NCBI GenBank assembly: GCA_964035575.1
Contig: OZ037897.1
Location: 620,001-684,000, forward strand
DNA: 64,000 nucleotides
DNA from: Rhynchopus sp. YZ270_cl-10
Taxonomy: Eukaryota > Euglenozoa > Diplonemea > Diplonemida > Diplonemidae
Direction of reading: 5' to 3'
The translations under genes were made by a program, and so were the position numbers. This document shows, piece by piece, positions 39,674 to 52,436 of the stretch (positions are counted from its first letter, which is position 1; each line of letters opens with the position of its first letter). The notes beneath the pieces were generated by a model. The model made no database searches. It was given only the letters and a program-made list of their open reading frames with translations, and was not told the DNA's origin.

Positions 39674-42600
39674 CTACCCTGTCATCCATTCTGTCTCTAG
39701 GAGTTGTTGTGCGGTATAACGTAGTTCGGTATCCCGCTCGAAACAGTGGTTGAGGAATTCGTTTGTATCGCTGGGGATGTCTTTTGGGACGTTGTCGGGA
39801 GGTCCGGTACTGTTGGCTATGTGGAAGACGGCGCCCCACATGGTACTGAACTCAGGCCATGGTGGCTTTCCTGTTAGCATTTCCACCACGGTACACCCGA
39901 TTGACCAGATATCTGCCGTGAAGCCGTACCCTTGCTCCTGGTTTTTGATCACCTCAGGGGCCATCCAATGAGGTGTGCCCACCATTGTCCTGGCAGAAAC
40001 ACCATGTGTCTTTGCCTGTAAAGACATCAGTTCCTTCGAACACCCAAAATCAGCGAGCTTCACAATCCCATCTCCCGTCAGCAATATGTTGTCCCCTTTA
40101 ATATCACGATGAATCACCCCGGTGCCGTGGAGAAAGGCAAGCGCAAAGCAGATCTGTTTGGTATATCTTCTGCAGGTCTGTTGTATGGTGTTGGGGTTAA
40201 AATCGAATGCAAAAACTTTAGGTGTTAGGAATGTCTGAGTGATTAAGAAAAAAAAGGTGCAGTTAAAATGTGTCAACACCTCTGTGAAAGAAAGCAGGCA
40301 CCGGATCTCAGTGGAGATGGGGAGTGGGAACACATTGCTTGTGGTTACGCTTTGAGCAGAGCTTTTGTGGTTTGGTTGATAAGAAAGTGCAACCGCTTGG
40401 TTTGTTCTTTGACAAAAGATTAAGATATGTTTTATCCATCTTTGACAAAAAAAATTGTTTGACTATACACTACTATCACTAGAGAGCGCGAGACATGATT
40501 ATTCTTCTCACAGGATCCTTAAAATCTCATTGACAAAAACGACAAACCTCTAGATCCAAATTGCCAAACTTTGAGATGACAGCAGACAGACTCCCACCAG
40601 GAACGTATTCAAGGAAAATGTACAATATATCGCGCGTTCGGTCCTGTTGTAGGGGGGTGTAGAGGTTGTTGGGATGTGTGATGTTCTTCAAGGTAATCAT
40701 GGAAAGTGCGAAGCACAGCAAAACCAAAAACTGTTTGAAAATAAAATAATCCCCATATTTCTCTGATGGATTTTTCCAACAGACTACAAAAACGGCGAGA
40801 GGGAAAAAAAAAACTGTGGTTATTAATGCAGGTATCTCCGACTGACCCACGATGCCAGCCATCCGGATGAAAGCACAAAAAGTACCCTGCAGCCTACAAA
40901 AAAAAATATCGTTGTTTGAAAACTTGGTTGTATTAGTGTAGACACCCGAGGATGACCTCCACCATTTGTTGTTTGTTTGTTCCCTTCCACAGACGTTATT
41001 GCATATCCCCTAAGAAGTTGGCGCTATTTTTTTCTTCAAAAAGACACAAATTGTTAAGACTGCGTATCCAACGCTTCTTTGGGATAATTTTCATCATATT
41101 CTGAATTTAAACGAAATGCGAAAGGAAGAGAGGGGGAGGGGCCATACTTTCCGCGCACCGAGATAGCTGACAATATTGGTGTGCTGCAGTTTCTTCATGA
41201 CGCCAATCTCATTGATGAGCGAGTTGATGTCCTCCTCATCTTCAATCTCCCCCAACTCGATGCACTTCACTGCCATCATGCCACCGTCCCTACGCAGCCC
41301 TGCGTACACTGCACCGTAAGAACCCTGTGGAGAGGAGAGAGATTGATGGTATGCGAAGGGTTGCTTTAGATCGACCACACCAAGAGAAAAGTTAAAAGAC
41401 AAAAAAGAGAAGTTCAAAAGTGCAAATACCGCACTGTTGCACTGTTGCACTGTTGCACTGTTGCACTGTTGCACTGTTGCACTGTTGCACTGTTGCACTG
41501 TTGCACTGTTGCACTGTTGCACTGTTGCACTGTTGCACTGTTGCACTGTTGCACTGTTGCACTGTTGCACTGTTGCACTGTTGCACTGTTGCACTGTTGC
41601 ACTGTTGCACTGCAATCCCCCAATTATGCAGAGTGCTACAGAAGATAAAGGATTTTCATCAAATTCAAAAAAATGAGTAATTTTTTTTATAGCACATACT
41701 TTTCCAAGCATATTCCCCAACTTCCACGACTCTGGGGAGAGGTCCAGCCCTTCGTCGTTCGCGCCGTGCTGTTTGAGGAACTCCTCGAAGACGTGCAGCC
41801 CGTTATTCTGTGCCGCACCACCACCCATGTCCACCACGTCTTCTACAGGCGTATTATGCGCTGGCGGCTCTGTGACCTGCATTTTGGAGTGTTCGTCTTT
41901 CATCACGTCTACAACTTGGCCTGCACGTCTGATCTCTTGTTGTGCCTTGCGCAGTTCTTCCTCCATGCCAGAGGGTATTGTGGTTGTGATGATGTGCCCC
42001 TTCTGGTGTGCCTCCTCCACCATCTCCCAGATGCGGTCGCTGACGAAGGGTTTGATTTCCTCAGCAGCTTGCTGCACGGAGGCGAGGTGGAAGGTAGAGG
42101 TGCAGGCGTCGTCTGGTCGGTGTATACGAGGCTCCCCTTGGAGCACCCCGTCCCGCCACTCACCGATCTGCCAGTTGCCGTTTTTGTAGCGTTCGATGCC
42201 TTCTCCGTTGCGTTTTCCGTTGAGAAAGCCGCCAACGTAGGTAACCAGTTGGTCGGCGGAGTCTGCCCAGACGTATTCACCAATCCCCGTTTTTTGGTCT
42301 TGGTTGAAGTCGCCGGAATATCGATCGCCATTCTCGAAGATGTAGGACCCCTGCCCGTTCATCGCATCGTTTGCCCACATGCCGTCGTACATCGCTCCGT
42401 CCTGCCATTTTTGTGTCCCCCGGCCGTGTCTCATGTCCTTGCCCCATTCGCCAGTGTAGATGTCGTTGTTGTTGTACACCTGCTTCCCTTTGCCGCTGCG
42501 GCATTCGTGTTCGAACTCCCCTTCGTATTCCCCGTTGCAGTCTTTGAGGAACCCGTAGCCGTGTTGTTCGTCGTTCTCCCAATCACCTTGGTAGTAACCG

Positions 42601-42866
42601 CCGACACCGTAGGTGAATTTCCCCTTTCCGTTTTGTTTGTTGTAACGCCACTCCCCTTCGTACACGTCTAGGTTGTTCCAACGGAAGGTGCCACGACCGT
42701 GAGGTATGGTGCGCACCTTCTCCCCGTCCTCAAGCACGTCGGCCACCTCACCCTCATACACGCCGTCGTCAGCAGGCAGCCGCTCAATGACCCCCGGGTT
42801 GTGCACCAGCTTGCAGAGCACGCCATCAATCTCCTCCTCCTCGTAGATTTCCTGGCTGTCCCCCAT
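39674..42866 (-). CDS. MORN-repeat protein kinase (MAP3K/STE11-like), four exons
   Basis: Exons 42866-41700, 41324-41148, 40643-40548 and 40177-39674 join in phase 0 throughout (GT-AG) to give 647 residues. Residues about 35-250 hold roughly eight MORN repeats (YEGEW-x-N-x2-G-G forms such as YTGEWGKDMRHGRG), which in other proteins bind membranes or scaffold the cytoskeleton. A helical linker (260-380) precedes a complete kinase domain: glycine loop LGKGSYGAVY across the first splice junction, ATP lysine K409 (MAVK), HRDIKGDN with catalytic D505, DFG with D523, GTPHWMAPEVI activation and P+1 loop. HRDIKGDN and GTPHWMAPE place it nearest MEKK/NPK1-type MAP3Ks. The stop is TAG at 39674; GGTAGG there could instead be a donor. 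A possible acceptor (CTTTTTAG) lies 22 nt before the ATG. Confidence 0.9.
40178..40547 (-). other. Intron 3 of the MORN kinase
   Basis: Donor GAG|GTTTGT, acceptor CATACAACAG|ACC. It keeps phase 0 and yields LDLE followed by TCRRYTKQI, as expected for kinase subdomains V-VIa. No module is evident. Confidence 0.8.
40644..41147 (-). other. Intron 2 of the MORN kinase carrying two structured modules
   Basis: GT-AG intron (AAA|GTATGG to CTACAACAG|GAC). It contains a family E module (40818-40899) and a family G module (40913-40976), showing that these repeats are not confined to intergenic DNA. Confidence 0.85.
41325..41699 (-). other. Intron 1 of the MORN kinase with an 8-bp minisatellite
   Basis: The donor is AAA|GTATGT and the acceptor CTCTCCACAG|GG. 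About 182 bp of (TTGCACTG)n fill half of it. The repeat happens to stay open in the gene's frame, so a naive ORF reads through and would misplace QCNSATVQ repeats inside the kinase glycine loop. Confidence 0.9.
41431..41612. repeat. (TTGCACTG)n array, about 22 copies
   Basis: A perfect octanucleotide array inside intron 1 of the kinase gene. Confidence 0.97.
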
Positions 42867-43142
42867 CGTGCCTTAAAGAGGGTGGCGCTAAAAAGTTCAG
42901 AAGGGGAAGCAATATGGGGGGTAGGGTGGATGAGATATTGTGTGTCGTGTGCTGAGGGAAATCGTTGTAGAAAAATGGCAAAAAATTGAGTCTTATTTGC
43001 AGAAATTTAAGTAGTAAGGGGGGTGGTTGGAGCTTTTTTTTTGTCTTTTTGTTTTGCGGTTTTTTGGTGAGTTGTTTCTCTCCCCCTCCCCTTTCCTTTG
43101 AAGCACCGATAGATGCAAATTGGATATTCGTATACTTTTATA

Positions 43143-43202
43143 TTTGAAAACTTGGTTATTTTAGTGTATCCACCCGAGGATGAACTCCACTATACTACAC
43201 GC
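43143..43202 (+). repeat. Structured family G copy
   Basis: GAAAACTTGGTTATTTTAGT starts the module. TAGTG...CACTA and ATCC-ACCCGA-GGAT can pair. The copy at 49551-49605 shows AATAGTG...CACTATT in the same position. Confidence 0.6.
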
Positions 43203-44689
43203 GTTAAAGTGATGCCGGTTTTTTTTTTTTTTTTGCCTTTTTTTGTGTCGACAATCACCGAGTAATCCCACCAGGTGGGAGAATTCGGGTATGTACTCAA
43301 CCTTGTCATTTTTTTTTCACCTACCTATCACCAAGACAGGGTAGACAATAAAGTCACCCCCAAAAAGGGGAACTAAATGAATTTTTTTTCATAGGTATCA
43401 ATGCACTGTAGATCATCCTTCAACCTTAATTAATTTCGGCTTTTGTTTGACAAAGTATGTATATTGGAAAGAGCGTAGTTGCCAAATCATTTCTATTTTT
43501 TTTTTTTTTTGATAAATTGTTGGAGTAGTGTAGTTTGCCTCGGTTGTGTTGCCACAGTTTGTGCAATCTCCACCTTTTTCCCCCCCTTCACTTTCCTAAA
43601 AGTCAGTGCTCTTAAGATCTTCCACCTAAGGGTAGAATTAACCAAGTGAGGCATTTTTTTTTTCCCCTCAGACTTTTTACCTCATACCTTACGCTTCTGC
43701 TCTTTCTTTTTGTAATATGGTTCGCAACTCACATTTAATACAGACAACAACAAAAAGTCGTCAATTTCTAATGAGAGTTGCTATCTAAAATAAAAAAAAT
43801 AGGTAGCGTACCGTGCGCCTCCCACGGTCGGTAGTCCCATGCTAAAAAGTCCTTCTCTTGCTGTTGCCGACAATCGCCTAAGAACCTACTTGGGGCTAAT
43901 AGGGTCTGTACTCAATGTCCTTTTTTTGTTTTGAAGAAACAAGAGAAACAATCACCAAAGAACGCCTTCCCCCCCATCACCCCCTATCATCCCCTTTTTT
44001 TGAAAAGAAGAAAATATGTCTTTTCGTTTTGCTTTAATACGAGTTTCTTTGTATTTGATTTCCCCCCCACACACCCCCCAACTATGTTTCCTCTTTGTTT
44101 TAGTTCAAAAAAATAATAATATGAAAATAGGGAGTTACAAAAGAAAGTGAGCGAAAAAAACGGTAGGGTTGTTTGTTGGGGTTATATTTTTTTTTTTTGA
44201 AAAAATAAAAGAGTAGTGGGCGGAGGAGGGAGTTCCTTTTTTATATCAAAAAAAATAAGGAACAAAGAGAAAAGGTAGCGACATTTTTGTGTCTTTTTTT
44301 TGATAAATTTTTGGAGTAGTGTAGTTGCCTCGGGTTGTGTTTGCAACAGTTGGTGCAATCTGCACTTTCTTTTTTTTTTTGAAATTGTTGGAATAGTGTA
44401 GTTGCAAGCACCACTGCCCCTAAAGTCACTCACTTTTTTTTTTTTGTATATTTGCGACACACTGGTTGTCATCCACCCCCGATGTTCTCCGATATGACAT
44501 AATCTCTTTGTTTCCCAATGGCAACCCCACCTTGACTCCCCCTACCTTTTTTGTATCCTTTTTTTTGTTTTTTTGACCCCTTCAGTAAAGTATATTAAAG
44601 TATGGATTCGTTTTGGTCTGGAGTAATGTTCTTAGGGGTTCTTCGGGATAGGGAGAAAGGGAGGAAATGATAAAAAAGAAAATAAGTAG

Positions 44690-44790
44690 AGTTGAAATAT
44701 AAAGCCCTCTCGCGGACAGTATACCTTTGGTACAATGACCGGCTGTACCGTGGGGGTTGGACACCGAACCATGCAGACCTACAATCCATG
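44690..44790 (+). repeat. Structured family D copy
   Basis: It has the 5' block GTTGAAATATAAAGCCCTCTC, then GTACC-TTT-GGTAC, GGTACA...TGTACC and GGTT...GAACC stems. These are alternative pairings around the same GGTAC word. It abuts a family E module. Confidence 0.65.
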
Positions 44791-45274
44791 AATAATTGGT
44801 GATGCAGGCACACCTCCGACCTGACCGATAAAACGATGCCAGCCCCAGATGAAAAAGCAGCTAGTTTTACAAAAGAAGTTGCCCACCCCCACCCCGATGC
44901 AAAACGCCTCACCATTTCATCAGTGGACGCAGGACTCTTCTCATTCCAGTGGGGTTATCGGGAAAAAAAAACCCCCCTCCAGCGAGCATTTCATTTGACA
45001 CATCATAACATAGAGAAGTTTGAACGTGCAAAACGCCTCACCGTTGCATCGGTGGACGTAAACAAAATTGTTTCATATACCAACTATTCTACTGAATAGA
45101 ATGTATAATAGGGTGCACTAAACAAATAAACAAAGGCAACCTAAAAGCGCGACATCCCGTAAAAAATATATATGGCAACATGGGGCAAGATTTTTGTATA
45201 CGTTGGAATATTGAGGAATACAAAGAAATAAAGCAAGGTTTACCGTTGGTTAAAGAAAGTACCACCTAAAAGAA

Positions 45275-45445
45275 AAATTCCGCCATTGATTTCAATCCCG
45301 CCTTTTCCTTTAGGCTGGGGGGGTTTATTGTATGCCATTAAAGCAACAGAGTAAAAAAAGCGTGTATTCTTTTATGAATAATGCAAGAAAAAAATTCCGC
45401 CTAAAGTAACTTTCCGCCATTGATTTCAATTCCACCTTTTCTTCA
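45275..45445. repeat. Direct repeat pair TTCCGCCATTGATTTCAAT
   Basis: Two copies of an approximately 38-bp word at 45278-45315 and 45407-45445. The second abuts the foldback that follows. Confidence 0.75.
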
Positions 45446-45447
45446 GG

Positions 45448-45552
45448 TACCGTAACTGTAAATATGTTGTACCGAAAAAAATGTTAGGACAGCCCAAAAA
45501 AAAAAGGCTCGTCCCAACATTGTTACGATCCACCATATTTACAGTTACGGTA
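45448..45552. repeat. Foldback with TACCGTAACTGTAAATATG arms
   Basis: A 19-bp perfect inverted repeat at the ends, then a second inner stem (ATGTTAGGAC with GTCCCAACAT, and AGCC with GGCT) around an A-run. 105 bp, no coding capacity. Confidence 0.9.
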
Positions 45553-45698
45553 TAACATTTCTTTAACCACCGTATCAGATGAAGCGAGAGAGGCAGTACC
45601 ATGTGGCGCGGCTACCAAAAAGAAAACTACTGTGTAGTCAGCGTCACGCCTACCTCGGTAGGTTATAGGTGAAGAAGAAGAGGAATACTAAGAAAAGA

Positions 45699-45736
45699 GA
45701 GATGACCCTAAGCCTCTCTGTGCTTAGTCACCTTTT
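45699..45736 (+). repeat. Hairpin family A copy
   Basis: GAGATGACCCTAAGC, loop CTCTCTGT, then GCTTAGTCACCTT. The downstream TTTGGATCACA is also shared with the 9.03 kb copy, so the family extends beyond the hairpin. Confidence 0.65.
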
Positions 45737-48700
45737 GGATCACAACCGTTAATGTCTGAAACCTCGGTGGTTGGGCGAAGCCTTTTTTGTACTCCAGAAA
45801 AGACATACTTCGTCCGCTTTTTTTGAGAAAAAAAAAATAATGAATGTGCCTCTCACTGTGAAACGGAACTCAAATCAAGAGAATAGGTGAAAGAGGAATA
45901 TGCCAGTCGCGTGCATACACATCTTTAAAAATAAAGAAAAGTTTATGAGATGAACCTAAGCCTCTCTGTGCTTGGTCACCTTTGAAATAAATGGTGCGTA
46001 AAGTTTGGACATTGTGTTCAAATATGAGCCGCTATTGACCCATCAGAAATATAAGACAACGACAAAACTGTTTCTTTGATAAATTGTGGGATTAGTGCTG
46101 CCTCGGGTTGTGTTGTCACAGTTGTGCAACTTTCCCCCCCCCTGCAACACTTACAATTTTTTTTTCTTCTCAATGGTATGTGAAAATAGTAGCAAAGATC
46201 GGATGGGTCAGGAGGTGACACTCATACCCTCTTTGTCATTGTTTTTTTTCTCCTCGAACGCGAACATTTTCCCCCATCACTTAAAAAAAAGAGGAAAAAG
46301 GTGGGAATGTGGTGGACAAAATAAAAACGCAAAAATAAATTGATGAAATTTGTTTCTCTTCTTTTTGATAACCGACGGAAAAAAGCAACGGCCATTTTTA
46401 TTTGTTTTGTGGGGTATTTGTTGGGAGAGAGTTTGTCTGAGAGGGGGTGATAGGGGGTTTTTTTTTCGCAATGCTCAGTCGTAAAGAAAAAGAAGAAAAA
46501 TTTATGAGATGAACCTAAGCTTCGTCACCTCTTTTTAAAAAAAATTTTTTTTTGAAATACAAAAACTGCCACCTTCAACAATTCCTCCGATACGGTCGCC
46601 AATACACCCCTCCAAGGGTAATTGAGCAACCAACGGAAAAAAAAAAGAGCATAACAATCGAACAAATTCTCACACTTTCCAAAAAGAAAAGGCAAAGAAT
46701 AATAAAAACCCTTGAGAACAAATATTATATGGAGCACAGAACCTCTGGAAGAGAAAAAAAAAAATAGAAACCGACTTCGGGAAAAATGGCAAAAAAAAAA
46801 TAATTAGAAAACAAGAAAAATATAGTTTTCTATTCGTTAACCCCGCGGCAAGCTCTCTGTTTATGTTTGAACAAAAAAAAAAAACCCCCCCTCCCCTCAT
46901 TGCTGTCGTACGGACATTCTTCGTTAGAATACCTTCTCCACTGAAGTATATAGTGTGTTGTGGGGGGGAAAAACAAAACAAAATTTGTAGGATAAATGTG
47001 CCTCTCTGCCCACCTCCATAAACAAGGTTGCAGATACTAACCTTCTGTCGGTTCTTATAAGGAATTTTGATGCGCTAAAAATAATAATAATCAAAAAGAA
47101 GTTGAAAGTGCAAACACCTCGCCGTACACCGGCGGACGAAAGGCAAATTATATAAAAGAAAATAATGTCTTTCACATACTGTCTATTCTTCTGAATAGAA
47201 GGTATAATAGGGTACACTAAATGTACCCAAAACTTACCAAAAAGTAAAAAGGATATTTCTTGGGCTGGGATCGCAGAAAGCAAAAGAAGGAGAAGAAGTG
47301 GAATATATTGGATTTTGGTGACTGTGCAAGAACGTTTTTTTTTCTCTTCTTCTTCTTTGTCTCTCGTTCTAAAAATTTGACAGAATGTGCCCACCACGCA
47401 ATGTGTCTGCGCACTGTCACTTTTATTGTTTGGTGCATAACCTTTGGATTTGCCACTAACGTAAAAATAGTACAACGGTTGCAACAAAAAACCAAAAAAA
47501 AAAGACGTTCGTCAGATGAACTTACGCCTCAAATTGGTCAAAAGAAAAAGAACCCAACTGAAGGTGTGATAGTGGCAAACACCTATCAGATGCCAAAAAA
47601 AAAGAGGAAAAAAAATAGGGGGTTGACTTACAAAGCCCTCTCGTGACAGAACACATTAAAGAAAACCTCGAAGACATACACAAAATATGTGAAAGGGGGA
47701 GTGGGCCTCATAAAGCACAGCACAATCTTCCACTACAGGCAAAGGTGGGAAAATAATAAATCAACGGAAAGAACGAGTGAACTCGGGGGGGAAAACGCCA
47801 TTTTTTAAAAGCCAATATCACCCTAAAAACACATCTTTTTTTTAGAGATGAATGAAAACACACATCTTTTTAAAAAAAAAGTGGAAGGTGGTAACAAATA
47901 ACACCCCATTGACCTCCCCCCCCCGAAGGCTCTTTTACATTGTGACCACGTTTTTTTTAAACTTTACTTTGCTTTGCAAGACTCCTCCCCCCCTTTCTTG
48001 AACCAAATAAAAAACACTATCACAACAAAAGGGGGGGAGGTTTATTTTGGAGGAAATATTTGCTGACCACCGCTCTGAGCTCCACTGTACTTCTTTTTTT
48101 TTTCTTTTTTCTTTTTTTTTTGAGAATTTTGGGCTGGCTCTGTGCGAAGCGCGACAGGAGTCCTTTTTTTCTCCAACAAAGTTGCAGTACAACTATGATA
48201 AAAAAAAAAAATTACCGTAACCGAGGAAAAGTTAAAAGGCACGATTCTTGTCCTTATAATACGATTACCTTAACGGAACGCACAAAAGTAAGGAACGTTT
48301 ATCGTTCCCTTTACATTTCTCGTTTACGGTACCCCCTTTTTCATTCATTGAAATTTATTTCTTCTCTTTGGGGGTGGGGGTGGGGGTGGGGGTGGGGATG
48401 GGAACAAGCTATGTAGTCGCTGTTGTGTCGCTCCGTGTATTATCCGCTTTTCGACGTGGAAAGAAGAAGATAAAAAAAAATAAGAAAAAAAATATGCAAA
48501 TTGAACGCTGTTGACTAAACGCCCTCACCACACTGCACACGGCTTAAAAAAATTTTATGTTGGTATACACAAGAAGCAATCGACAACACAACTTCGAGCC
48601 AAGTTTTTTTTTTTGTGTGTGTGTGTGCACATCAGCTTCAAAAAAAAAAAATTGCAGAGAACACTTAGTAAAAGTGGTGTTCCTTTACCAGTGGGACTAC

Positions 48701-48749
48701 CATATATTTTTTTTGGGGGCTCTGGGGGAAGTGTCAGTTATCGTTTCCT

Positions 48750-48778
48750 CACCCCCCCCCCCCCCCCCCCCCCCCCTC
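48750..48778. repeat. Poly-C run
   Basis: About 28 consecutive C bases. Its length may be uncertain in the assembly. Confidence 0.9.
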
Positions 48779-49928
48779 TTGTAGTTGTTTGATGCGTTGA
48801 CGCTTTCACACACACTATCTCGCTAGGTGGTGGTGTTGGCAGAGCACGGTTGGGTGAACGACGTTGACACTTTCCGCTCACAAAGTGGTGTGCGTAAAAA
48901 AAGACGGGAGAAGGATAATGGGAAAGAGGGGGGGGCACGATGCATCTCAATACACAGGAAGCAGGTTAATGAGACAGTTTGTACGACACTTTGTCAAATG
49001 CATGACTGTGGAAAGACTAGGGTCGTCAGGAGTGGTAGTGATGGGGGTGACGGGGCTTATTTTGTGATGATAAAACTATTGTAATAAGAGCGGTGGACCC
49101 TTTTTACTATTTTTTTTTTTTCAGTTCCACCTTTATTTCATCACATCATAAACGGGAAAATAAAACACACCTAGGTAGATGTGGGGTTTTTTTTTCCCCT
49201 TCACTAGAGACGACTGCCAAAAAAAAAAGTTGTTTGTGACGTTTTGAACCCTCCTCTCTGACCTCATTTTTTTTATCATTTCCAATCTGTAACCTTTTGC
49301 TTTTTGTTTTTTGTTCTTTGCTTTTTCGAAACCTAGCCAGGCATGTGATTAAGAACAGACGTATTTTCGATACAATGTGCAGACACGGTGCACGGCGGCG
49401 CTCAGGCTAAATGCGGGATTTGGGGGGTGAGGTTTCATAGAGGGGTGGAAAGCATGTTGTGTCACCTTACCACAGAAGAGAAAAGGGTGGATGACGTAAA
49501 GAAACTCTCTTTTTTGTGCGTAGGCATCAAATAAGATTTTATTTTATTTTGAAAACTTGGTTATAATAGTGTAGCCACCCTTGAGTGTGCTCCACTATTT
49601 TTTTTTTTGATATTTTTTTTGTAACATAACCGCTTGGCTCTTGCAGTGTTTTATTTTTTTGTAGTCACTTTGTTCAAAATGATGTCTTTTTTCTGCCAAA
49701 CCACATCACACCACCCGGGGGTAACTCTCTAAGTCATTTTTCTTCAGGAGGAGCTTTGCTCCGTCCAGTACGGTAAAAAAAAAAAAATTGCTTTTTACAT
49801 GACATTAGAAAACGTTTTGTTGCGAATGAGTTATGATATCTCACTTAGGTCACAAATCTGATGTGGTAGTTTTTTTTGTTTTGCTTTTTGGGGTAAAAAT
49901 TTTAAAAGGAAAGAGAGAAAAAAAAATG

Positions 49929-50020
49929 GTAGCTGTTGATGCAGGCACCTCCGACTGACCCACGATGCCAGCCATCCAGATGAAAGCATAAGTACCCTGC
50001 GGCCAACAACAGAAAGGTGA
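49929..50020 (+). repeat. Structured family E copy
   Basis: GATGCAGGCACCTCCGACTG, CCACGATGCCAGCC and CCCTGCGGCCAACAAC are conserved. The two outer words pair as GCAGG/CCTGC plus GTTG/CAAC. Confidence 0.6.
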
Positions 50021-52017
50021 AAAAATAAGAAAAAAAAACAACCATTTCCACGCTACCCGAGTAAGTAATTACAAATCCAAATACTATGCAGTGAGGGTGA
50101 AAAGTTTGGGGCCTCACATTCATGCACACTGACCAAAAAAAAAAATGCTCACCACTTTATGGCTTTACTTTCATTTGTAAGGGAGAAGGAAAGAAGGGGG
50201 GGGAAAGTTTGTATGACGCCCAGACTTTGTGCTGCGTCATCTTTGAAGAAAAAAAGAGTGATCCAGCTCGGAGGAGCCCGGCGAGGGGGGAACGCGCGAT
50301 CTTTAAATTTGAAAACCCATTGATGGATGTGATGTTCACCACACCCACGTTGACATCGTGGCCGCTTAACCAGTGTATGACTGTAGATCATAATAGGACG
50401 ATCCTAGTTCCCCCCATACTCAGTCACCGTAGCCACTATACGTGAGAGACAGACGCGTGACTACTTCTTTTTTTTTTTAAAAAGGTGTTGGAATAGTGTG
50501 CAAGCTCCACTGTCCCTATTTTTTTTTTAAATATAAATTCGGTATCAGTGCAGATACCCAAGGATGAGAGACCCTTTTTTTTTTCACACGATCCGCCGTT
50601 CTCTTTCATCTTATCTTTAGCACCATTTTTGCCGCTACCACGCGTTGTCAAAAAAGAAAAAAAGAAACTTTGAAAAAGAAGTGTTGTCAAGATGAATGTG
50701 CCTTTATGCACACACATCGTATACCCGAAAAAAGGAGGCGAAATAATAATCTGCCCCACAAAAAGGAGAGGTGGGGGAAAGATTCTTCAGGGTTTTGCTT
50801 GTGGAAAAAAAAAAAGAAATGGGGAAGGGAAAGAGAACAAAGGAATTTTTTTTTAACTTTAAAGATGACTGGGTTTACCAGTACACACGGCAGGTTGAAC
50901 AAAAGAAAAAAAGGAAAAAAAGAAAGATAAGAACAGCCAAGACGCACACGACATTATTTTGAAGAAAAAAAAAAATATGCACACGAAGGAGAAAATATAT
51001 AATATAGTTATTGATGCAGGACACCTTCCGACTGGTCGACTGTACGATACCAGCGATCCGGATAAAAGCACAACAAAGGGGTGGAGAAAACTTTTAAAAA
51101 ATGAAGTAAAGACGACTGTACCTCTTGGTCGTCAGAACAACGGAGGATACGGCTGTATGTGACAAAACACAAAAAAAAAAAAAAAAGCAAAAAGAGTTTG
51201 TAAGATCCCAAGCCCAAGCCTCACAGGGCTTCGTTACCCTTTTTTAAGAAAACAACAAACGTATATCCCCCCTATTGTTTACCGTGCCGTTGCTTATTAC
51301 GACAACTATGGGGCAAGCAGACAAGGAGAGGCACGAGAGGTGGCCAGATGGTAAAGCGAACGTTTTCCTTTTTTTTTTTCTTTGATAAATTGTTGGAGTA
51401 GTTGCCTCGGTTGTGTTTGCCACAGTTGGTGCAATCTCCACTTTTTTCTTTTTTTTTTTTTTCACCCACACAAAGGATATAGTAATACTGGAGAGGCAGG
51501 TGTATTCTGGCCAGTTCTTTTTTATAAAAAAGCTTATTTTTCGGTCTTTTCCAAAAGAAAATGAAGGCGAGCAAATATTATCAATGTTTTTTTTTTTTTT
51601 TTTGAAAGCTTTTTATCATTCCTTTTTAGGGAACAGATCATTGCTATCTATTCTTTCTTTTGTTGATAATGTGTTTGGTTTCTGGTGGTAGCCTGTCATT
51701 CACGACAGTCTTTTCACTCTCCAGAAAAACACTTGATTGGGTAATTCTTACGTACAGAATATCGCTCCAAAAAGAAGATTCGCCGTGTACGGACAAGGAG
51801 AGAGTTGAGTATATTATAACAGCCATCGCCATACGTCACCGTTTATGTCAAAGAACATGAAACAGTTTTTTGTACAACTGTCTACAATAATCACTCAAGG
51901 CTAGGATGCTTCAAGCATTTCTTTACAATAAATAACCCTTTTTTCTTTTTGGCCAAATTCCAAAAATTCTAATCCACTCTTTAAATACCTGTGCTTTGAC
52001 ACAAATAAAATCTTTGT

Positions 52018-52054
52018 AAGATGATCCTAAGCCTCATAATGCTTGGTTATCTTA
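52018..52054 (+). repeat. Hairpin family A copy with changed stem
   Basis: AAGATGA pairs with TTATCTT here, whereas other copies have TCACCTT. TAAGC pairs with GCTTG through a T.G position. The stem is kept although the 3' arm changed. Confidence 0.6.
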
Positions 52055-52191
52055 AAGGGAGGAGTTGTTTTGTAAAAAAAAAAAGTGAAGTTATTGATGC
52101 AGGCACCTCCCGCTGACCCATGGATGCCAGCTGGAAAAAAAAAAATATGTAAACACGTCAGTTGTAAGTGTGTTCTGCTGCAGATAGTAAC

Positions 52192-52436
<245 letters not shown>

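Noticed and set aside
41094-42866. Reading the kinase gene as one exon with QCNSATVQ repeats
   Set aside because: This interrupts the kinase glycine loop. Consensus GT-AG sites remove the repeat and restore LGKGSYGAVY exactly.
46924-47487. 187-codon minus-strand frame in the 47 kb spacer
   Set aside because: Phe/Ile/Leu-rich translation of A/T-run DNA that covers family modules; no coding signal.
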